Part shown: piece after piece, positions 56,701 through 64,000 of the stretch | Numbering within the stretch: the first letter of the stretch is position 1 | How the letters are laid out: each line of letters starts with the position of its first letter | Source of the DNA: Bryoerythrophyllum caledonicum | Lineage: Eukaryota > Streptophyta > Bryopsida > Pottiales > Pottiaceae | Direction of reading: 5' to 3' | NCBI GenBank assembly: GCA_963971425.1 | Contig: OZ020517.1 | Span: 14,448,501-14,512,500, forward strand | DNA: 64,000 bases | Notes under the pieces: model-generated | What the model saw: only the letters and a program-made list of their open reading frames with translations | Told to the model about the DNA's origin: nothing | Databases searched by the model: none | Made by a program: the position numbers and the translations under genes

Positions 56701-59700
56701 TCGTTGTTTGCTCAGGTTCGTTTCATAACCATAATATTTGTTGTATTCCAAGTATCATGAATCCAGTTCGACAGCTGATCCATTTCACACATCCTTTCTT
56801 ACGACTGCACTGGGCGAAATTTTTACTTTAAAAATGCGTCCTGCTGATTGTTGGTTTTATGTCCTATATTTCTGAATTTTAATGACTGACTAATCTCTAT
56901 GCTGGCTGCAGAACAAGCTTCTTGACATACTGCTCACGCTTTCCGTGGAAGGGCGAGTGGGACCCGTTGCCATCCGTTGTGCGGTACGAGTCGTTTTGCA
57001 TTTTTAAACTCGAGAGGCTTACAATTGTATTTTCATTTGAAGGTTGGGACATTTCTTTGTAACAAAATAACATGGTTCATCAGGTCAATTAGCATTACAG
57101 AAGCTAGAATGCGCCTGAGGGAGTGTTGGGATCTTGGTGGTTGTTGTTTCAGGCCCTTAGATGCATCGGTGATTTGGTAGTTGAGCATCCTGGCAATCGC
57201 GACCTTCTTGGCAGCAAAGTCATAGGAGAGGAGGAACCTGACACACAGCCAGCGTTGAACTGTGTTTTGAGAGCCTTATTACAAGCCACGAATTTGAGCG
57301 AGTGTATTGCAGCTGAATACGTTGTCAAGTGCTTTTGCGAGGTATTACTCTTTGCTACAACGGTTTTCTTTAGCCTTCCAATTATTTCTGCCTCTTCTTG
57401 TTACTACGGTCTATGGAAACCGATTTGTTGGGCGCGTCTTAATCCTTTTTTATAGATTATGTTATCATGCTTTATCATCCCTCTGGGCATTCTAGGCGTG
57501 TGGTTGGAATGTGCTTTAAAATCATCTGAATTGTCCCACACGTGAAGATTTTTTTTGGAGAGTGTGTTCATTTGTTTTTGGATGTTGGAATTATTGGTTG
57601 CAGGGAAATCCAGATGGGCAGACCTTACTTGCATCTACAATCACTCCAATTCCACAAGCTATTGCTCAAGGGGGTGATCAATTCCTGGAAGATGATAATT
57701 GTGTCTCGTTTGGAAGGTCGTGACTGTGAACCTCGTTGGTTATTGTACTCAGATTCAGTGTCTTCACTGCTCAAGTTGCTTTTCTAGCACCATCTGACGT
57801 TCTTGTTATGTATTGCAGTATGCTTGTGGGAGCTCTTATTTCCAGTGATGGACGAAATGATTTGGAGGTCAGGAATTAAATACTTATTGAAATATTGTGC
57901 TGGTTCGAAGGTGTATGCTATGTGAGCTGTCTTGCACATGATTTTGTGGCTACAATCCATGCAGGAATTCCCTATTATTATGTTTTTTTTTATCATATTC
58001 TGTGTTGTGTGTTTAGAGCATTTCCGAAGACTCTCTGTCTTTTTTTAAAAATCACTTTTCTTAAGCGAATGAGTCTTACATATCTAACACTTTGATCTGT
58101 TTCAGGCTAGCTGTAGGGCAGCGAGTGTACTGTCGCATATTTTAAAGGATAACTTTCAGTGTAAAGAGCGGGTACGTACTTCCACTTCTTGCCCGTTTCT
58201 ACAAATTTTTCCTGCTGCTTGTAGCACAATGCTTGATGAATACTGCCGAAGAATCAAATTTATATTCTATATTTTTATGTCTCACAACGTGCTCTTCTCT
58301 CACGTCTTAATGACCTTTTTCAAAGTGTTGGTGCCTCAATTTGCAGTATCGTTTATTCGTATTCGTGTGCTTTGAACCAGGTGTTGAAGATTCCGCTTGA
58401 GATCCCTATTTCCTCCGTGTCCCCTCCAGAGCTTTTGATGCCTCGTTTTATGAAGTACCTTGCAGCCGCATCACCCACCAGCACTTCTTATCAACACAAT
58501 CCTGGGTCTGTGTGGCTTCAACCAGTATTTCTACGATTGCTGGTCACATGGGTTGTAGAATGTCCCCCGGCTGTGAGTGCTCTATTGGACGCACCCGCCC
58601 ATCTTCCCTTCTTGATTGAGCTGCTTGGAAGCACTGGCTCCCCAGCCAGTGTTCATGTGGCAGGACTTGCAGCTGTTCTTCTGGGCGCGTGCATAATCTT
58701 CAACTCTGAAGAGAACTCCAGGGACTCCTCATCAATCGTTGACCTCATTAGCCAGAGAGTCGGGCTCACTAGTTTCTTCTCCAAGTGGGAAGAGATGGAA
58801 AAGAGTTCACTCTTTGTTTCTGCCATGTCGTCATCGAAGCTTCCCAAAGCTCTGACAAGATCTACAGCTGCGGCTGCCGCAGCTGGAGACGGAATGGTCT
58901 CTGTTCCAACGGAGCCCCTGGTCACAACGTTTTACGATGCTGAGTTTATTTCATTCCTTAAGCAACTTGAGCCTCTCATTAAGGAGAGAGTTGTAGATCT
59001 CTTCTCTCGTCCCAAGACCCGGGTTGTTGTGGATTTGAAGGGGTTCGAGCAGAAGAAAGGTGAAAGTGACCTGGAATATATCGATCGTCTCAAGGTCTTG
59101 TTGCAGGCACAAGCTCAGGAGCTTCAGGCAAGAATCTCATTACTCCCATCACTTTTTGCAATATATTTTCTCCAAAGACCTAGAGTTGTCACGGGTTTAG
59201 CGATTCTCTCGCATTCATATTACTCATTAATCATTCGGACGTCACTCAGGCTACTTCATGAGAAGTGTTTTTTTACTGATGTCTCATTTCTCCCTGTCCA
59301 GGAACTCCTTGAGAAGAATTCGGCCATCACTACTGATCTGCTATCCAATTCAAAGAGGGAAGGCTCACAACCCGGAGACGAGAACGCCCTTGCCTCTACC
59401 ATCCGAGAAAGAACTGGAGCGTCTGTTAACAGAGCAGAAGTGGAGACACTGAAGCAGCAGCTCGAAGCTGCTCAACAGTCGGCTGAAGCGGCGCGTGATG
59501 AGAAGAACGAAATTGAGAAGGAGTTCGCCCAATACAGAGAGCAGACGGCCGAGAAAGATAACGATTTCAAGGCCCTGTCTGAAGCGTACAACTCTCTGGA
59601 GCAGGAGAATTTCCGCCTTGAGGAGGAAAGCAAGGCACTGAGATCATCTGTACAGAGTGGTGGAGTGGTTCCCACGACGCCTTCCCGGGAAGAACTCGAG

Positions 59701-59916
59701 GCTGCGCATGAAGAAGGGCGAAAAGAAGCCCAGAAGGAGAGCGAAGTCGAGCTGAATGACTTGCTGGTGTGCCTTGGCCAAGAAGAAACGAAAGTGGAGC
59801 GGTTGAGCGACAGACTACGTGAACTCGGTGAAAACGTTGACACGCTTCTCGAAGGTATCGGAGATGCTGAGGGCGCCGGTGACGTTGACGAGGACGAAGA
59901 CGACGAAGAGAAATGA
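53720..59916 (+). CDS. GC6: p115/USO1-type vesicle-tethering golgin
   Basis: Nineteen exons (53720-53761, 54008-54063, 54146-54273, 54408-54460, 54584-54730, 54821-54894, 55014-55083, 55561-55614, 55888-55983, 56139-56189, 56359-56448, 56602-56715, 56912-56983, 57153-57341, 57604-57716, 57819-57867, 58106-58171, 58381-59127, 59302-59916) splice in phase into 941 residues. The N-terminal ~680 residues are an armadillo-like head (GVGGLVFGNNNYGRDEDDG, ERISNGKLADDRRNAMQELE, VRGALETLLHALTTDD, QKIVVFEGAFDRLFNIIKEE, DCLELLNNLLRNNPSNQ, VVEHPGNRDLLGSKVIGEEE). Then come a coiled coil (~residues 735-920) and an acidic end, DVDEDEDDEEK. The protein tethers ER-derived vesicles to the cis-Golgi with Rab1 and SNAREs; the Arabidopsis orthologue is MAG4/GC6. 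The last intron has a GC donor (59128). Confidence 0.95.
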
Positions 59917-60945
59917 CCTCCGATCCATTAGGGGTATTCAAAACTGGAAGAAAACTATAGTTTTGAATGTACGCATACTGGCTGGAACCATCAAGACAGG
60001 AGCTGGAATGAGGGTGTGTTGTGAATACCTCTTGTGGTTCTTTTCTAGTGTAGACAATGTGCAAGTACTTACGGTGACGGAGATGAAAGTTAGCTTGTGA
60101 ATAGCAGAAGAACCACCCTTACTTTGGGGTGTTGTGAGTAATTTAATCACAGTAATTCGCACAAGCACAAGGGCCTGGTGTTGGAGCTGTCTTATTTATT
60201 CTTTTGATAGAGTTTTCTATAGAATGGGCTGACTCTCTGTGATGGTAGAGCTTACTAAACCTGGACGTCTTTCTAACCTAACTGTATCTTTCTCGCAGGG
60301 TTAATAGCTATTATCCGGATTATTCACATTCTATGAGTACGCTTCTGTAGCTTTGCTGACGGATGCATCTCTCGGACATTGAATGAGAGGATGTGCGTTT
60401 TTGACAGCAGGTCTTTCCAAGCTCCGGTGATGATGGGAGAGCCTTGCGCCAATCGGCACATCCAAGGAGTCCCTTCACGTCATGTGAGGGTTTCTCATGG
60501 ACCCCCTTGGTTGGTGTTTTTGGAAAATTGTGAACAGGTGATGGGGAAAAATAGCAACTGCTGGACGCATTTTGCAGGGATTGGTAGGGAATGCGGTGGT
60601 GCGGACGAAACAGACCTGAAATTAGACTATGATGAACGATCTGGAGGGGCGTTTTTGTTCGCAGCCCATGGCGAGCTTCTCAAAAGAGTGCATCATGGCT
60701 GCAACAACTGATTCACGGAAGATCGTGTTGTAGCCTTTGGAAGCTGTGATGACAACGCGGCCGCTGTCGTCAACTGTAATGCTCGTGCACCCTCTTGTGA
60801 TTAAACATCAACTTTCTTTGATTTCATTGGTATGATTTCATTGATGGTTAATAAAACGTTTGCATTGGACTCTTTTGATGAGGTTGCATTCACTACCATC
60901 ATATTGCATTTGAGTATTCCGTTGCAAGCCCTAATTAGGGTTTCC
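59917..60945. other. Spacer between golgin and RNase T2 genes
   Basis: Golgin 3' untranslated region, then the likely RNase T2 promoter. A 110-codon frame at 60379-60711 carries no motif I recognise. Confidence 0.4.
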
Positions 60946-63300
60946 ATGTCGGTGCTAACCCTAATTTTGTGGATATCGTTTGTCAGAGCAATGGCATTCG
61001 GTTTCTGCGAGCGTGGGTGATGAGCTTGATGCTCGTGAGGACTGAAGCGTATCGCCAATCCGCCTCCAATCGGTATTGTCTTAACAGGCCAGATGGAAGC
61101 TTCGATTTCTTCTACTTCGTGCAACAGGTACTGTCGCCAACATAGGATAGCAGTTGATTTCAGTTGAGAAAGTACAAGTGAGCGCCAAGAGAAAATTACA
61201 GATGGCCCTTTAAACCTCTGTAGATAAAGACTAAATCTTTTTGTTTTCATGGAAATTACCCCATTTTAGAGTTATCTGTAAAGTCTCCCAAGTTTTGAAT
61301 AAGGAATCCTCTCTTTTATACCACTCTAAATAGTTATTGGATTAAGGTTGTTTTTTATTTGCATCCTTCAATTATGTCAATGGAAGAGCCTGGTGGTCTC
61401 TAAACTCAAGTCAAACCAGTTCTAACCCTCTTCAAGAGTGAAGAAAGAGTTCGCATTAGGTCAACCCTGATGAATTTTAGCTGCCTTTCACTCCGTTGAG
61501 CTGATTTTAGCTTAAATGAGGAACTATTTAGAGGTGATTTTAATGAAAGCAGAGGGGCATTCTTATGACTTCGGAAATAACTCTAGTGTAAGGCAAACTC
61601 TCCCCTTTCATTGTCGACCCTGTCGTATGAAATTTAATGAGCTGCTCTGTGAGTTGTACAGTGGCCAGGCTCATTTTGTTCCCGAGGCTGTTGTTTTGAC
61701 GACAACAACCTCCCAGCTTCGCAGTTCAACATTCACGGCCTCTGGCCGACGCACATCGGAGAGAAGTCGCCTTGCTTTTGCTCGAAACCTCAAATCCAAG
61801 ATTACAGCAAGGTACTCCTCTGCCCCTCTTCATGGTGCAAGGCTCTCTTGTAAATAATGAACTCTCATGAATATTGAACTTCGTTCAGTTCTTTGTAAAG
61901 TCACCCAAAGTTCCCCTCTTTTTCATAATTAAAATGAGAAAAGGTTATTATTCATCAGGGTTGATCTCAAGTAATCTCTTCCTTCCCTCTCAAAGACGGC
62001 TTTGACTTCAGTTAGAGACTACCAAGCTCTTCCATTGATCTGATAACTATTTAGAGTGAAAAGCGGGGGCAACTTACAAATGACGCTAATGTGTGCAGAT
62101 GACTTGGGAGCTTAACCAAGGCATGTTCGAAAACTGGGTGTCGTTGTCATGTCCCACGCCAAAACACGCAGGTCTCTGGAAGCACGAATGGCAGAAGCAC
62201 GGATCCTGCTCAGGGATGGATCGTCACACATACTTCGAGACAGTGATCGCCCTGCACACAGCCTACAATCTCCTCGAAGCACTCCACCTTGAGGGTATGC
62301 TTCCATTCCGCTTTACGTTTTCCAGGTCAGGTTTTGTTTTGGAATGTTTGAGTGCTTTCTAAAGTCATCCACTGTTTATCTACCTCTTCCGATTCATAAC
62401 ACTACTAGTAGCTCTGAATAGCTATTAGACCAACGGAAGAGCTCGGTGGTCCTGAAAACGCAAGTAGTTTTAGCCGCCTCTGAAATTGAAGAACGAGATT
62501 TCATGTTGTATTGTAACATGAATCTTAGCCGCCTTTTCTTGTCTTCGAATTGATCATAGATTGATTTACATGTAAAGGCACCCATAGTTTGAATAAGAAG
62601 CCCCTTTTTTGATACATAGTACTACTCGTCCGTAACTCTTAGTAGCTCATCAATAGGAGTCGCTCAACTAGTTTGGCAGTCTCTAAACTCAAGTAAGAAC
62701 CAGTTAAAGCGCCTTAGAAGGAAGGAGAGGTCATGAATCTTAGCTGATGAGAAAAGAGGTGAAAATTTATGTTATCTTTGGCTAGATGCAGGGATTGAGC
62801 CGGATGGGCAGATGTACGATCTCCTCAACGTGCTTCAAGTCCTGGAAAGCTACATCGGCGAGCAGCCCCTCGTCACGTGCAGCTTCAACGACGAGCACCA
62901 GGTGTACCAGATCTACGAAGTGTACATCTGCCTGGACAAGTTCCAGCTGCTCCCCTTACCATGCCCCAATGCTGCCACTTTCAACTCCAAGTGTCAGGAT
63001 CCAAGAGTTCTGTTTCCTGTGTTCAACCCTTCAGGTTACCCCCCCAGTTGCCCAGTGGGCCATCCCGGCCGACGTGTCAGTTACTGTGTGGATCCCGGTG
63101 AAGTGAGAAGTCCGGATGACCGAGGAGAACTCGCCCTCTATCTGGAGAAGGTGGATTCGGTGGAGCAGAGCTTCCTCCTCGGGAATAAGACCGGTGCTGT
63201 GTTTGAGGTGGATTCTGTGGAGCAGAGCTTCCTCCTCGGGAACAAAACCGGTGGTGTGCTTGAGCTGGACGAGGAGGAACTCAACTTCGAAATTATCTAG
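60946..63300 (+). CDS. Secreted RNase T2
   Basis: Five exons (60946-61016, 61088-61127, 61662-61811, 62099-62294, 62792-63300) splice in phase into 321 residues. Residues 1-~17 (MSVLTLILWISFVRAMA) are a signal peptide. The fold's entry motif FDFFYFVQQWPGSFC is split by intron 2. Active-site blocks: CAS I FNIHGLWPTH (His62) and CAS II KHEWQKHGSCSG (His116, Glu117, His121). Paired cysteines (SRGCCF, KSPCFCSK, SLSCP) suit disulfides. The enzyme cleaves single-stranded RNA in acidic compartments or outside the cell. Beyond the catalytic domain there is an unusual extension (about residues 220-321) containing a 19-residue tandem duplication, VDSVEQSFLLGNKTGxVxE. Catalytic residues are all intact. 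Confidence 0.94.
61255..61500 (+). repeat. Dispersed repeat D in RNase T2 intron 2
   Basis: Starts near TCTGTAAAGTCTCCCAAGTT and TTGAATAAGGAATCC, then GAAGAGCCTGGTGGTCTCTA, AACTCAAGT, AACCAGTTCTAACC and ends near TTTTAGCTGCC. It is the clearest copy of the family. Confidence 0.7.
61885..62065. repeat. Dispersed repeat D in RNase T2 intron 3 (mixed orientation)
   Basis: Left part TTTGTAAAGTCACCCAAAGT and CCCCTCTTTT is in forward sense, while the right part (TTAGAGACTACCAAGCTCTT) is the reverse complement of the core. The copy is therefore rearranged. Confidence 0.6.
62350..62760 (+). repeat. Two copies of dispersed repeat D in RNase T2 intron 4
   Basis: First copy: TTCTAAAGTCATCCACT, GGAAGAGCTCGGTGGTCCTG, AACGCAAGTAG, TTAGCCGCC. 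Second copy from ~62565: ATGTAAAGGCACCCATAGTT, TGAATAAGAAGCCCC, GGCAGTCTCTAAACTCAAGT, AACCAGTTAAAGC, TTAGCTGAT. They are tandem and diverged. Confidence 0.7.
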
Positions 63301-63304
63301 TGCT

Positions 63305-63582
63305 TTTTCCCTTCACTGTTTTGGTGTTTGAGATGGAAAGTGTCTTTCGTGTACAATGGTGTATGGTAAGCTGTTTCTGTACCCTCATTCAGGTTTAGGG
63401 TTACAGCTTTACTTTTCTTTATGTTTAGGTTAGGTTGAGAGTGATCGTTACAATTTTACTCTACTTTTTCCCTTACTGTTTTGTTGTTTGAGATGGAAAG
63501 TTTCTTTTGTTTACGTTGGTATATGGTAATAAGTTGTTTCTGTACCCTATTGCAAAAAGTTTAGGGTTTAGGGTTACAAGTT
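63305..63582 (+). repeat. Tandem duplication of the RNase T2 3' flank
   Basis: Unit 1 (63305-63408) and unit 2 (63464-63582) share TTTTTCCCTT(C)ACTGTTTTG, GTTTGAGATGGAAAGT, GTATGGTAA, TGTTTCTGTACCCT and GTTTAGGGTTACA, with modest divergence. The first unit lies directly after the stop codon, so the 3' untranslated region may contain both. Confidence 0.8.
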
Positions 63583-64000
63583 TTAGTGGAGATGGTGATG
63601 ATCAACTATATCATCAACGGATTCTTGGAGAAGTCATTTTAGATCACCATGGAGTTTGTTGTGGATTGTACATAACTTTCGAGAGGGATTGTAGATGTTC
63701 TTTGAATATATTTCCTCTTTGGTTGTCAGATTTTGTTCCTTATACGTTATCCTATTTCATTGTGAAATATTCAAAAAGTTCTTGCAATGAAATTACTTTG
63801 GTGGACTCATTGGACCATGTCCATTTTCTAATTTCTTACATACAAATCTGTTGCTCTGTTTTTTTACGGGACTTGCTTCCATTTTCATTTTGGCTCTAAA
63901 GTCCACTTTGGTTCAAGAAGCTATATTAAGCTCGTTTGAGTTATTTTGTAAAGTCTTTCAAAGTGTCAATAAGATGTTTCCAACACTATAATACCATTAC
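63583..64000. other. Window end, no gene identified
   Basis: An open frame at 63507-63899 (130 codons) lacks any motif I recognise. From about 63940, TTTTGTAAAGTCTTTCAAAG and TCAATAAGATG resemble the start of repeat D. Confidence 0.4.

Noticed and set aside
60379..60711. 110-codon frame between golgin and RNase T2
   Set aside because: No motif, no splice continuation, and it lies in the likely RNase T2 upstream region.
1..64000. tRNA, rRNA or CRISPR features
   Set aside because: I looked for cloverleaf-like segments, conserved rRNA words and regularly spaced repeats with unique spacers and saw none that I could support.

Overview
The window is nuclear DNA of a green-lineage eukaryote, most likely a streptophyte alga or another early-branching streptophyte. 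The evidence is: spliceosomal introns in nearly all genes; TTTAGGG-type (plant telomere) motifs scattered through introns and spacers; a P-protein-system aminomethyltransferase and a p115/GC6 golgin that read like land-plant orthologues; a Ycf49-like plastid protein; and plant-type hAT, Mutator, Harbinger, Tc1 and LINE remnants. The exact genus cannot be told from this window.

Layout. 1-12,400 is repeat-dominated: a truncated LINE 3' end on the minus strand abuts a long, decayed LINE on the plus strand (about 2,830-10,560) that carries a 2A-like motif, an APE-type endonuclease, reverse transcriptase, RNase H, a CCHC finger and a possible second, PD-(D/E)xK-like nuclease. 12,472-20,388 (minus) is a 21-exon gene that splices in phase into one 1,136-residue protein: an SbcD/Mre11-like nuclease fused to an SbcC/Rad50-like ABC ATPase with a zinc hook. 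This is the most unusual gene in the window. 20,400-32,200 is a transposon graveyard (small inverted-repeat elements of several families, a broken hAT transposase, a Harbinger-like and two Mutator-like MITEs with readable target duplications, and tandem repeats). 33,215-42,276 is gene-dense: an SMI1/KNR4-domain protein, a plastid-type coiled-coil protein head-to-head with a Ycf49/DUF2499 membrane protein (with a duplicated, in-phase candidate exon), and the glycine cleavage T protein. 42,600-50,870 is AT-rich and holds a 2.4-kb Tc1/mariner element and an unrecognised single-pass membrane protein gene. 50,871-63,300 holds eIF1A (minus), the p115/USO1 golgin (19 exons) and a secreted RNase T2.

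Functionally the genes are unrelated housekeeping genes: DNA end processing, photorespiratory glycine decarboxylation, translation initiation, Golgi tethering and RNA degradation. Exon models below were built by reading splice sites and phase directly; for each multi-exon gene the summed exon length is a multiple of three. Functional calls rest on recognised family motifs; no database search was possible.
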